From Bog-473 sp963788125 (GTDB lineage: Bacteria > Actinomycetota > Acidimicrobiia > Acidimicrobiales > RAAP-2), in contig CAWBFN010000003.1 of NCBI GenBank assembly GCA_963788125.1, positions 62,001 to 126,000 on the forward strand: a stretch of 64,000 nt of DNA. Reading direction: 5' to 3'. The notes under the pieces were generated by a model. That model did no database searches and was not told the DNA's origin. It was given only the letters and a program-made list of their open reading frames with translations. Both the position numbers and the translations under genes were made by a program. The first letter of the stretch is position 1. Each line of letters begins with the position of its first letter. This document shows positions 52,793-62,126 of this stretch, piece after piece.

Positions 52793-53374
52793 CTACTCTG
52801 CGAGCGCGCCACCCCCGCTGCCGGTGGCCTCGATGAGGGTGCGAACGAACCGCTCCTGCTCCACGCCGTTGAACGGCCGGCCCTGCATGATGGAGAACAG
52901 GTGGTACCCGCCGAGGGCCGCCATGGCCACGGCGTCAACCGCCTCCGCACCGTTGGGCGTTCCCGGCACCTCCGGCCGCTGGACGGCGGCCCAGATTGCC
53001 TCCCTCAGCTCGGGGACCCGGTCGCCTTCGGTGAGCATGAGGCGAATGAGTCGGTCGAAGCGTTGAATGTCGCGAAGGATCTGTTCGTACGCTCTCATGC
53101 GCCGCTCCACCGGATCAGCGACGTAGGAAAGCGCCGAACGGGCCTGCTCTATCTCGGCCCGACGGCGAGCCACCTCGTGCTCCACCGCAGCCTGCAAGAG
53201 CGCCGCTTTCGTGGGAAAGTGCCGGTAGAGGCTCCCGGTGCCCACCGCCAGCCCGACCCGACGCTCGACCTCGCTGATCGTGGCGCCGGTAAACCCCATT
53301 TCGGCGAAGACGTCGAACGCGGCGTCAAGGATGCGCTCGCGCGTGTTCCCTCGACGCAGCTGCTGCGTGGTCAC
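52793..53374 (-). CDS. TetR-family regulator (b)
   Basis: A 193-residue TetR regulator; the DNA-binding region contains TISEVERRVGLAVGTGSLYRHFPTK. The C-terminal half is helical with no recognisable ligand signature. GTG 53374 is chosen because TACTCT sits six bases upstream (leaderless layout); TTG 53380 would start within that spacer. It is 80 bases upstream of the other TetR gene on the same strand. The two are not close duplicates. Confidence 0.9.
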   Translation of the reverse strand: MTTQQLRRGNTRERILDAAFDVFAEMGFTGATISEVERRVGLAVGTGSLYRHFPTKAALLQAAVEHEVARRRAEIEQARSALSYVADPVERRMRAYEQILRDIQRFDRLIRLMLTEGDRVPELREAIWAAVQRPEVPGTPNGAEAVDAVAMAALGGYHLFSIMQGRPFNGVEQERFVRTLIEATGSGGGALAE

Positions 53375-53465
53375 CGGCAAAGAGTAGTGCCCCGAGCGTC
53401 GGTACCAACATTGTCGCTTCGACGGACCGTCCCGTCACTTGTGCGACGACAGGACCGGTTGGCCG

Positions 53466-54479
53466 TCATGACCCCTGAGGCTCCTTCGTGTCGCCCCGCA
53501 CCGCCGCCATGTCGAGGTAGCGATCACCGGCCGGCCGTAGGGAGTCCAAAGCCTCGAGGTCTTTCGTGTCGAGCGACACGTCACCCGCGGCGACGTTCTC
53601 TTCCAGGAAATGACGGCGACGGGTGCCCGGAATCGGAACGACGTCGTCACCACGGTCGAGGGCCCAGGCCAGCGCCACCTGTCCGGCAGTGCAACCGTGT
53701 CGAGCCGCGACCTCCCTGATCACGTCGACCAGGCGCAGGTTGTGCTCGAGGTTGTCGGTCTGGAATCGGGGCTGCACGCGTCGGCGGAAGTCGTCGTCGG
53801 CCAGATCCCCGGCGGAGCTGATGGCGCCGGTGAGGAGGCCTCGACCGAGTGGGCTGTAGGGGACCAGCCCCACGCCCAGCTCCCGACAGGTGGGGACGAT
53901 CTCGGCCTCGATGTCGCGGGCGAAGAGCGACCATTCCGATTGGAGCGCCGTGATCGGGTGAACGGCGACGGCGCGTCGGATGGTGCGGGCGGAGGCCTCG
54001 GAAAGGCCGAGGTGGCGCACCTTGCCTTCGTCGACGAGCTCGGCCATAGCGCCGACCGTCTCCTCTATCGGCACCTCGGGGTCGACGCGGTGCAGGTAGT
54101 AGAGGTCGATATGGTCGACGCCGAGCCGGCGCAACGACGCGTCACAGGCCTGGTGCACGTAGTCCGGCCGGCCGTTCACGCCGCGGAACGTGGGATCGTC
54201 CGCCCGTCGCACGATGCCGAACTTGGTGGCGACGACCACGTCGTCTCGTCGGTCGGCAATCGCCTTGCCCACCAGCTCCTCGTTGGCGCCGTTGCCGTAC
54301 ATGTCGGAGGTGTCCAGAAAGGTCACGCCAACTTCGAGAGCCCGGTGGATCGTGGCGATGGATTCGGGGTCGTCGTCGGGTGTCGCCCCGTAGAAGTCGC
54401 TCATGCCCATGCAGCCGAGGCCCATAGCGGAGACCACGAGGCCGTCCGGCCGTCCGAGGGTGCGTCTGGAGAGAGGCAT
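53466..54479 (-). CDS. Aldo/keto reductase
   Basis: A 337-residue aldo/keto reductase of the YhdN/AKR13-like type. The catalytic tetrad is visible: Asp in FLDTSDMYG with Tyr, Lys in VVATKFG and His in LYYLHRVDP. NADPH-binding residues lie near PIPGTRRRHFLEEN. ATG 54479 has GAAAGGAAG. It is divergent from an amidohydrolase promoter that has a TetR-type operator, and is followed by two TetR genes. Likely reduces a ketone or aldehyde intermediate. Confidence 0.92.
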   Translation of the reverse strand: MPLSRRTLGRPDGLVVSAMGLGCMGMSDFYGATPDDDPESIATIHRALEVGVTFLDTSDMYGNGANEELVGKAIADRRDDVVVATKFGIVRRADDPTFRGVNGRPDYVHQACDASLRRLGVDHIDLYYLHRVDPEVPIEETVGAMAELVDEGKVRHLGLSEASARTIRRAVAVHPITALQSEWSLFARDIEAEIVPTCRELGVGLVPYSPLGRGLLTGAISSAGDLADDDFRRRVQPRFQTDNLEHNLRLVDVIREVAARHGCTAGQVALAWALDRGDDVVPIPGTRRRHFLEENVAAGDVSLDTKDLEALDSLRPAGDRYLDMAAVRGDTKEPQGS

Positions 54480-54592
54480 TCCGCTTCCTTTCGTCGCTGG
54501 GGTCGGAAACCACCCTAATTGTCAGACTTCGGCCGCCGCTCGGGGGCCCAGGCCGTGTGCCGGGTCCTGGGTCCGGATGGGGAGCGCGCTCC

Positions 54593-54621
54593 TTGCCAAA
54601 ATGAGCACTCACTCGTATGCT
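54593..54621 (+). promoter_or_regulatory. Promoter with embedded TetR-type operator
   Basis: TTGCCA (54593-54598) and TATGCT (54616-54621) are separated by 17 bases, an ideal sigma-70-type promoter for the gene at 54694. The spacer is nearly filled by TGAG-CA-CTCACTCG (54602-54615), a TetR-family operator with a perfect right half and a degenerate left half. Binding there would block RNA polymerase. Confidence 0.6.
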
Positions 54622-54693
54622 TGCGCCCGGTGATGCCCGACCGGAGATCTCTCTGACCCACGGGGGCACCCTTTTGACAGAGGAGCATCCAAC

Positions 54694-55908
54694 GTGAGTT
54701 CCCAACGATCTGCCACTCGTCAGCGTCTCGACTACGACCTGATCGATGCGGATCACCACTACTACGAGACCTACGACTGCTTCACCCGCCACATCGAGCC
54801 TGAATTCGCCGACCGGGCTGTCAACGTACGGGTCGATGACAAGGGTCGGGGAAAGCTCTTCTTCGGCGATCAACAGTTCCGCTTCCTGAGGGTGATCCAG
54901 ACCGACTACATCGGCGCGCCCGGCTCGCTGCGGCAGATGCTCGACGATGGCGACAACAAGGAGGGGTTCGTCCATCGGGACGTCATCAGGGGTTGGGACT
55001 ATCCCGACATGATGCAGCGTGGGCCGCGCCTTGCGAAGATGGACGAGCAGGGAGTGCAGTCCGGCTTGCTGCTGGGGACGATGGCGCTGCAGATGGAGAA
55101 CGAACTCCACGGTGACATCCCCGCCCTGTACGCCAATATCCATTCGTACAACCGATGGCTCGACGAGGAGTGGGGCTTCAACCGGGATGGCCGAATCATC
55201 ACGGCCGCCCTGATCTCGTTGATCGATCCCGAGCGAGCCATCGCCGAGCTCGATCGACTCGTCGCGGCGGGTGTCCGTGCGGTCGTCATGAAGCCTGGAC
55301 CGCTTTGGGGCCATTCACCGGTCGAGCCGATGTACGACGGCTTTTGGGCCCGCTTGCAGGACGCAGACGTGAAGCTCGTCTTCCATAGCAGTGACCCGCG
55401 CTACATCTCGATGCTGGGGGTCGAGTTCGGCGAGCTGGCAACGCCGGCGCTGCAGAACCAGACCCCGTTTCAGTGGTATCTCATTTCGGGGAAGCCGGTG
55501 GCCGACACATTGGCGTCGTACGTCTTGAACAACCTCTTCGGCCGGTTCCCCCGCCTGACCGTGGTGGCGCTCGAGTGCGGGATCAATTGGGTGGTGCCGC
55601 TGCTCCACGACATCGATCACGCCGCCCACATGGGCCGCAAGGGTCACTGGCCTGGTGGCGAGGTGATCGGCCGGCCGAGCGAGGTCCTGCTGGAGCACCT
55701 CTACGTGTCGCCCTTCTTCGAGGAGGACGTCGTCGGTCTGGTTGATGCCATCGGACCAGAGCGGGTGCTCTTCGGATCGGACTACCCTCACCCTGAGGGC
55801 GTCTCCGACCCCATCGATTGGTTGACGAAGCTCGAAGGGCTCGATGATGCCGCCGTACGCATGATCATGCGAGACAACGCGGCCCGCCTTCTCGGTCTCA
55901 CGGACTGA
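54694..55908 (+). CDS. Amidohydrolase family 2 (PF04909) protein, paralogue 7
   Basis: A 404-residue amidohydrolase-2 protein that opens LIDADHHYYE and has the late motif FGSDYPHPEG. It is the close relative of the 20429-21625 paralogue: both carry NRWLDEEWGF-type and P-G-P segments and R-D-N-A-x-x-L at the C-terminus. GTG 54694 has AGAGGAGC upstream. It heads a plus-strand operon with DUF35, thiolase-like and CoA transferase genes, under a promoter with an embedded TetR operator. Confidence 0.9.
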   Translation: MSSQRSATRQRLDYDLIDADHHYYETYDCFTRHIEPEFADRAVNVRVDDKGRGKLFFGDQQFRFLRVIQTDYIGAPGSLRQMLDDGDNKEGFVHRDVIRGWDYPDMMQRGPRLAKMDEQGVQSGLLLGTMALQMENELHGDIPALYANIHSYNRWLDEEWGFNRDGRIITAALISLIDPERAIAELDRLVAAGVRAVVMKPGPLWGHSPVEPMYDGFWARLQDADVKLVFHSSDPRYISMLGVEFGELATPALQNQTPFQWYLISGKPVADTLASYVLNNLFGRFPRLTVVALECGINWVVPLLHDIDHAAHMGRKGHWPGGEVIGRPSEVLLEHLYVSPFFEEDVVGLVDAIGPERVLFGSDYPHPEGVSDPIDWLTKLEGLDDAAVRMIMRDNAARLLGLTD

Positions 55909-55952
55909 GCGGCGCGGTCATCGGGCGAGCGTGCTGTTGGACTGGGCAGGCG

Positions 55953-56438
55953 GTGGTGGAGCACGGGCCCGCTCCCTGCGGGTACGTCGGCAACGTGGGT
56001 GAAGCGCTCAATCGGCCCTCGGGGATGCCCGATCCCGTGGTGGCGCCGCTCAACGAAGGGATGTGGAAAGCCGCTGCGGGCGACCAGCTCGCCGTCCAGC
56101 GCTGTGTGGAGTGCGGCGCGCATCGCTACCCCCCGACCGACGGCTGCTATCGGTGCAGCTCGTGTCGGTGGGAGTGGTCGACGTTGCCTGGCACCGGGAC
56201 CGTCTACTCCTACATCTGGGTCCCCGACCGCGCTCGATCAGCCGTCGAGGGCCGTGAGGTGCTCTACAACGTCGTGGTGGTCACCGTGGACGGCACGGAG
56301 GGCGAGCCCGTGCGCGTGCTCAGCAACGTGGTGGACGCGTGGGGTCCCGACGACATCTGTGTCGGGCAGGGCGTGACGTTGGCCGCCGTCCCCTTTGCAC
56401 CCGGCCTCGCACTTCCGTGCTTCCGTACGTCGACCTGA
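55953..56438 (+). CDS. OB-fold zinc-ribbon (DUF35) protein
   Basis: A 161-residue DUF35 protein. The zinc-ribbon region has Cys51-x2-Cys54 and Cys65-x2-Cys68-x2-Cys71, one more cysteine than usual, then an OB-fold opening G-T-G-T-V-Y-S-Y. Its stop overlaps the thiolase ATG (TGATG), so translation is coupled. The start is uncertain: GTG 55953 or ATG 56025, where the conserved part (PDPVVAPLNEGMW) begins. It is the expected partner of the following thiolase-fold protein. Confidence 0.85.
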   Translation: MVEHGPAPCGYVGNVGEALNRPSGMPDPVVAPLNEGMWKAAAGDQLAVQRCVECGAHRYPPTDGCYRCSSCRWEWSTLPGTGTVYSYIWVPDRARSAVEGREVLYNVVVVTVDGTEGEPVRVLSNVVDAWGPDDICVGQGVTLAAVPFAPGLALPCFRTST

Positions 56439-57620
56439 TGGCGGACTTCCCTCAGGACGCGGCGTGCATCGTCGGCATCGGGCGCTCGACGTACGGCAGT
56501 CGTGGCTCACTGGCCGACCTCGGACTGACGCGCCTTGCTCTCGACGCCATCCACGACGCCTGCAACGACGCCGGACTCGACGTCAAGGCCATAGACGGGT
56601 TCGCGGGCTACTGCGACGATCCGACGCTCCCCGCCGACCTCGCCATCTCCCTCGGCACACCGGAGCTCCGCTACTCGGGTCTCGTGTGGGGTGGCCGCGG
56701 CTCGGGCATTCCCGGCGCCCTCTCGAATGCCTACATGGCCGTGGCGACCGGCCTGGCGGACTACGTGGTGGTCGTCCGCTCCATTATTCAAGAGAAGCGT
56801 CTCGGTCAGTCTGTGGCAGCCGGCGTCGGACTGGGCGAAGCCATTCCCCTGGCGGCTTCCTACACGGCTCCCTTCGGGATGGCGCTTCCGGCGGCGATCT
56901 ATGCCATGAAGGCCCGGCGGCACATGGCGCTCTACGGCACGACCGTCGACCACCTGGCCGCAGTGGCCATCAATGCCCGGCGCAATGCCGCCCACAACCC
57001 CGACCGCGCGGTTCCGGACGCAGATCACGGTGGAGGAGCACCACGCGTCGCGGCTGATCGCCGATCCTCTGAGACTCCTCGACTGTTGCATGGAGTCAGA
57101 TGGGGCGGCCGCGGTGATCGTCACCACGCCCGACCGGGCGCCGGATCTGCGCCAGCCTCCCGTTCGGATCCGGGCGGTTGCCATGAGCGGTGAGTACAAG
57201 TGGGGGACGGCGTCGTTCAACACGAACGGCGAGGACTTCGTCAGCACAGGCCAACGGCGTGCCGCGCGAGACCTCTACACGCGGTCCGGATTGGGGCCCG
57301 GCGACGTCGACGTCGCCCTGTTCTACGACGCGTTCACCCCCTCGGTGATACTGGGCCTCGAGGATTGGGCTTTCTGCGGCATCGGCGAAGGCGGCCCCTT
57401 CGTCGCCGACGGCAACATCACGTCGGAGGGCAGCATCCCCGTCAACCCGCACGGTGGCCACCTGGCCGAGGTGTACCTCCAGGGCGTTACCCACATTCTG
57501 GAGGCGGTTCGCCAGCTGCGCGGCACGTCGTGCAACCAGCTCGCCGGTGCCGAGGTCGCGCTCTACGGCTCCGGGGTGGGGGCGTCACCCGGCGGCGGGG
57601 TACTGCTCCGACGTTGGTGA
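56438..57620 (+). pseudogene. Thiolase-fold (Ltp2-like) protein, frameshifted
   Basis: From ATG 56438 the frame gives a clear thiolase-family N-terminus (CIVGIGRSTYG) through NARRNAAHNPD. At 57001-57013, in CGACCGCGCGG, sense moves by one base to FRTQITVEEHHASRLIADPL and continues to the stop at 57620. Restored length is about 393 residues. The usual nucleophilic cysteine is missing: the region reads GGRGSGIPGALSNA. With the coupled DUF35 gene this resembles Ltp2/ChsH2-type retro-aldolases. NPHGGHLAEVY is the late active-site segment. Frameshift could be real or a sequence error. Confidence 0.83.
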
Positions 57621-57718
57621 GCAACCGCGGCGCGACGCCGTTCCGGCCCGTGAGCGAGCGATTGCTACCCTGATCGACAAGACCTTTCGGGACGCGAGAA
57701 CAGTTCGGGGGAAGCACG

Positions 57719-60043
57719 ATGACAGTGGAGAAGGGCTCGCCGTTGACCGGCATCCGCGTCGTGGAGGTCTCGATCGGCGTGAGTGTGGTCGGGGCGGGCT
57801 TGGTGTCCAGCCTTCCCGGTGCCCTGATGCGCGACCTGGGCGCCGATGTGGTTCGGGTGCAGTCGGCGCGCCGCTCGACACTCGACGCGGGAGTGGAGTT
57901 CGCCCGCGTGTGGGATCGCGGCAAGGAGATCATCGAGGTCGATGAGGAGCGCGGGCCAGGTCCGGCCCGGACGATCGCTGATCTGGCCGCCGAGGCGGAC
58001 GTGCTCTTCCTGACCGGATCAGAGCGACACCTCGAAGGGAGCGGTCTCGCCTACAGCGTGCTGAGCGGCGTGAACCACCGCCTCGTCCACGTACGGGTGC
58101 GGCCCAGCTACAACGCGATGGGCGTGACGCCGGACTTCGAGCTCTTGGTCCATGCCCGGACCGGCGTGCTCACGCAGATACGCGGCCACCGTTCCGGGCC
58201 GATCTTCGGGGATCTCACCGTGGCCGGTGCCGGTGCCGCGCTTTCGGCGACGGCCGGTGCGCTCGCCTGCCTGTATGAGCGGGAGATGACCGGACGGGGT
58301 GGATGGGTCGAGACGTCGCTCTACGACGGTCTGCAGGCGATTCTCCCGATGATCATCGGCAGGGTGGAGGCCCCGTCGCCGGCTACCGTGCTGCTCTGGG
58401 AGGAGCAGGGCCCCTCTGAGGCGTTGGCCTACCGCTGCGGGGACGGGCGGTACGTCCAGCTTTGGTTCGGTGCCAAGGGTGCGTTCGAGGCGTTCCTCAA
58501 CAAGATGGGGGACAAGCCGAGCGAGGTCGGGTACATGGCCGAGCTGGTGGGTGGAGGAATGACCGAGCGGAGCGCCCGATGGGAGGAGAAGTTCGCCACC
58601 CGCGAGCGGTCATGGTGGCTGACGGAGCTGGCGGGTCAGAAGTTTCGGTGCGAGCCGGTGTTGCTGCCCGGAGAGGCGTTGAGGGAGGAGCATCTCCGCC
58701 AGGTCGGCCTCAGCGTCGACTTCGAGGACCCAGAACGTGGACAGCTCACCGGGCTCGGCCCGCTCGCCGCAGTCACCGCCGTGCCCCGGGCGAGGACCGA
58801 CGGGGGTCGGACCGACTCCGGTGGTGCAACGGCAGGGGTGCCGCCGAGGCTGCTCTCCGGAGTCCGCGTGCTGGACCTCTCCGCGTACCTGGCCGGTCCG
58901 GTCACTCCCTTGGTGCTGGCCGAGTTGGGCGCAGACGTCGTCAAGGTGGAGCCCATCACCGGCGATGTGCACCGCTCCATGGAACCGATGTTCGCGGCGG
59001 GCCAGCGCGGCAAGCGTGCACTCGCACTGGACATGAAGGCTCCGGCCGCCGGTGGGGTGCTGCACAGACTCTTCCGCTGGAGTGATGTGGTGCACCACAA
59101 CTCACGGCTCGGGCTGGCCGAGCGGCTCGGATACGGCGAGGACCAGGTCCGTGCCGTCAATCCGCACGTGGTCTACAGCTTCGCCAGCGGTTTCGGGACC
59201 ACTGGACCATGGGCGTCGCTGCCCGCCAACGACCACCTCATGCAGGCCCTGACCGGCGTCGAGGGGTCTCAGGGAAGCCCCGGTCAGCCGCCGACGTTCC
59301 TGGTGTGGGGCGCGATCGACGTCACCAGCGGCTGGGTGTCGGCCTGCGCGGTGATCGCCGGTCTGTACGCCCGGCGGCGCACCGGTGCGGGACAGTCGGT
59401 GAGCACCTCTCTTCTCGGCTCGGGGATGCTCTTGAAGTCGGGTGCCTTCCTGGCCGGCGAGACGCGCGTCGGGGGCCCGGTCCTCGACGCAGACCAGACC
59501 GGTTACGGCGCCACCTACCGCATCTATCAGGCCGGTGACGGCGCCTGGGTGGCCGTGGTGGTCCCCGACGGGCCCACCTGGGCACGACTGGGTGCGGTCG
59601 TGCAGGCCGAGGGGCTACCCGACGCACCTCCGCCTCTGCGACTGCAGGCGGGCGAGCGGCAGCCGGCCGAGACGCTTCTCGAGGAGGCATTCCGGGCCCA
59701 CGATGCCAGGTTCTGGGTACGCGAGCTGTCGGCGGCCGGAGTGCCGGTCGAGCTCGTCGCCGAGGTGGACCGGGCCGGATTCGTCGCCACACTGCTCGAC
59801 GACCCGGTAGGGCACCAGCTCGGGCGTGTCGTCAGCTTCGACTGGGGGCCGAGGGGGCGTCTGGAGCAGCCGGGCTTCCCCCTCAGGCTCGGCCCAGACC
59901 CGCGTCCGGCCGCACGGTTGTCGATCCCCCGCTTGGGCGAGCACACGACCGATGTGCTTATCGGGCTGGGCGTGGACGACGACGAGCTCGCCACCCTGAC
60001 CGCCTCGGGCACGATCGCAGGACCACCCGCTACCGACGGGTAG
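57719..60043 (+). CDS. Two-domain CaiB/BaiF CoA transferase
   Basis: A 774-residue fusion of two class III CoA-transferase domains (about 9-355 and 375-760), joined by an R-T-D-G-G linker. Domain 1 opens GIRVVEVSIGVSVVGAGLV and domain 2 VRVLDLSAYLAGPVTPLVLAELGA. The nucleophile-region Asp is replaced in both: Glu198 in WVETSL and Ser562 in SVSTSL, so catalysis may be altered or lost. ATG 57719 has GGGGGAAGC. It follows the thiolase by 98 bases, with a TGAGCGAG half-site at 57651 and TACCCT nearby. Confidence 0.9.
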   Translation: MTVEKGSPLTGIRVVEVSIGVSVVGAGLVSSLPGALMRDLGADVVRVQSARRSTLDAGVEFARVWDRGKEIIEVDEERGPGPARTIADLAAEADVLFLTGSERHLEGSGLAYSVLSGVNHRLVHVRVRPSYNAMGVTPDFELLVHARTGVLTQIRGHRSGPIFGDLTVAGAGAALSATAGALACLYEREMTGRGGWVETSLYDGLQAILPMIIGRVEAPSPATVLLWEEQGPSEALAYRCGDGRYVQLWFGAKGAFEAFLNKMGDKPSEVGYMAELVGGGMTERSARWEEKFATRERSWWLTELAGQKFRCEPVLLPGEALREEHLRQVGLSVDFEDPERGQLTGLGPLAAVTAVPRARTDGGRTDSGGATAGVPPRLLSGVRVLDLSAYLAGPVTPLVLAELGADVVKVEPITGDVHRSMEPMFAAGQRGKRALALDMKAPAAGGVLHRLFRWSDVVHHNSRLGLAERLGYGEDQVRAVNPHVVYSFASGFGTTGPWASLPANDHLMQALTGVEGSQGSPGQPPTFLVWGAIDVTSGWVSACAVIAGLYARRRTGAGQSVSTSLLGSGMLLKSGAFLAGETRVGGPVLDADQTGYGATYRIYQAGDGAWVAVVVPDGPTWARLGAVVQAEGLPDAPPPLRLQAGERQPAETLLEEAFRAHDARFWVRELSAAGVPVELVAEVDRAGFVATLLDDPVGHQLGRVVSFDWGPRGRLEQPGFPLRLGPDPRPAARLSIPRLGEHTTDVLIGLGVDDDELATLTASGTIAGPPATDG

Positions 60044-60073
60044 GGCCTCCGGCCGTCGCCGGTCGACGACGCC

Positions 60074-60910
<837 letters not shown>

Positions 60911-60943
60911 CCCGCGTCTCCCCACTCTCTTTCACGCGCACCT

Positions 60944-60961
60944 GAGCGAGTGCTCGCTCAT
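60944..60961. promoter_or_regulatory. Perfect 18-bp TetR-type palindrome
   Basis: TGAGCGAG-TG-CTCGCTCA, two perfect 8-base arms around a 2-base centre, in the divergent spacer between 60910 and 61036. Its form matches known TetR-family lipid/CoA regulator operators and the sites near 54602 and 57651. Confidence 0.65.
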
Positions 60962-61035
60962 CGTAACCCGGTCCGCAGCGGCTGGCGACTCCCGCAGCGG
61001 TTCTAAGTAGGATGCGGCGGCGACAAGGAGGGGCC

Positions 61036-62109
61036 ATGGCCGCGTCGTCCATGAGGGTCGGAATCTTGAACGACATGTCGGAGGGTCCGCCGGACCTCAC
61101 CGACATGGAACGATGGCTCCGCGTGGCCGTGGACGACCTGGTGGATGGCGGCCGGCTCGACCGTGGAGTGGAGTTCGTGCACTCCTGGGGGCTGGGTCTT
61201 CCCTCCGGGACGGCCGCCGCGGTGGAGCGCGCCTACGCAGACCTCGTCGATCAGGACGTTCTGCTGATCGTCGGGCCGGCCATCGGTGACAACGCCCTTG
61301 TCGCCACGCCGCTCGCCGAACGTTACGGCGTCCCGACGATCAACTGGGCCGGGACCGAACGCGCCCGAAGTACCTTCATGTTCCATCTTCAGGTCGGATC
61401 GCACGAGGACGAGTCGATCGTGCTGGCCCGTTGGCTCTCGTCCAGCGGCGCAAGCCGGGTCGGCCTCGTCCAGGACCGGTCACCCATCGGGCGCAGATAC
61501 GCGCAGTTCCTTCAGGCCGAGGCCGACGTGCTGGGCCTACGGATCGCCACGGTCGCTTCCGTCGGCCCGCTGGCCGAAGACGCCGGCGAACAGGTCGGGC
61601 AGGTGCTCGACGCCGCTCCCGACTCGCTGGTCTATCTCGGGCTGGGCCTCGCCGCTCCGGCCGTGGCGAGAGCGCTGAGTGCCCGAGACTGGGACGGGCC
61701 CCGGGCGATGAACACGGCTGGGATGCGCGGCTACAGCCCCGAGTTCGGCAGGACCATCGACGGCTGGGTCTATGTCGACATGGAGTCCGACCGCAACACG
61801 ACCCTTGCTGCGCTCCGCGCCCGTCTCAATCGTTCTCCGGATCTTTCTCCGGCAACGGAGTACGGTGCCGCACGGGGGTATGACCTCAGCCGGCTGGTCG
61901 CGGAGGGCTTGGCCCGCGCGCCGGAGAGAACGCGCGAGGGGGTCAAGGACGGGCTCGAGCAAGTGAAATGGTTGCGCGCGGCCGAGGGCCACGACGGCAC
62001 GCTGCTCGGGTTCGGCCATCACGATCGTGGAGCCCTGCACGGGCGCTATCTCGTCCTGCGTCGCTGGCAGGACGGACGGTCGGTCGAGCTCGTCGAGGCC
62101 GGCGCCTGA
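61036..62109 (+). CDS. Type-I periplasmic-binding-like protein, no signal peptide
   Basis: A 357-residue protein of the branched-chain amino-acid receptor fold. VLLIVGPAIGDNALVATPLAERYGVPTINW is the first-lobe signature, written here in parts: IVGPAIG and YGVPTINW. The second lobe includes VGLVQDRSPIGRRYA-like P-I-G-R-R-Y. The N-terminus (MAASSMRVGILND) has no signal peptide or lipobox, so the product should stay in the cytoplasm. No ABC transporter genes adjoin it. ATG 61036 has CAAGGAGGGG. A ligand-sensing role in pathway control is possible. Confidence 0.8.
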   Translation: MAASSMRVGILNDMSEGPPDLTDMERWLRVAVDDLVDGGRLDRGVEFVHSWGLGLPSGTAAAVERAYADLVDQDVLLIVGPAIGDNALVATPLAERYGVPTINWAGTERARSTFMFHLQVGSHEDESIVLARWLSSSGASRVGLVQDRSPIGRRYAQFLQAEADVLGLRIATVASVGPLAEDAGEQVGQVLDAAPDSLVYLGLGLAAPAVARALSARDWDGPRAMNTAGMRGYSPEFGRTIDGWVYVDMESDRNTTLAALRARLNRSPDLSPATEYGAARGYDLSRLVAEGLARAPERTREGVKDGLEQVKWLRAAEGHDGTLLGFGHHDRGALHGRYLVLRRWQDGRSVELVEAGA

Positions 62110-62126
62110 GCACGGATGCCGGCGAG

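Noticed and set aside
57651..57658. TGAGCGAG before the CoA transferase as a full operator
   Set aside because: Only a half-site; the following bases do not complete a palindrome, so it was not listed as a separate feature.
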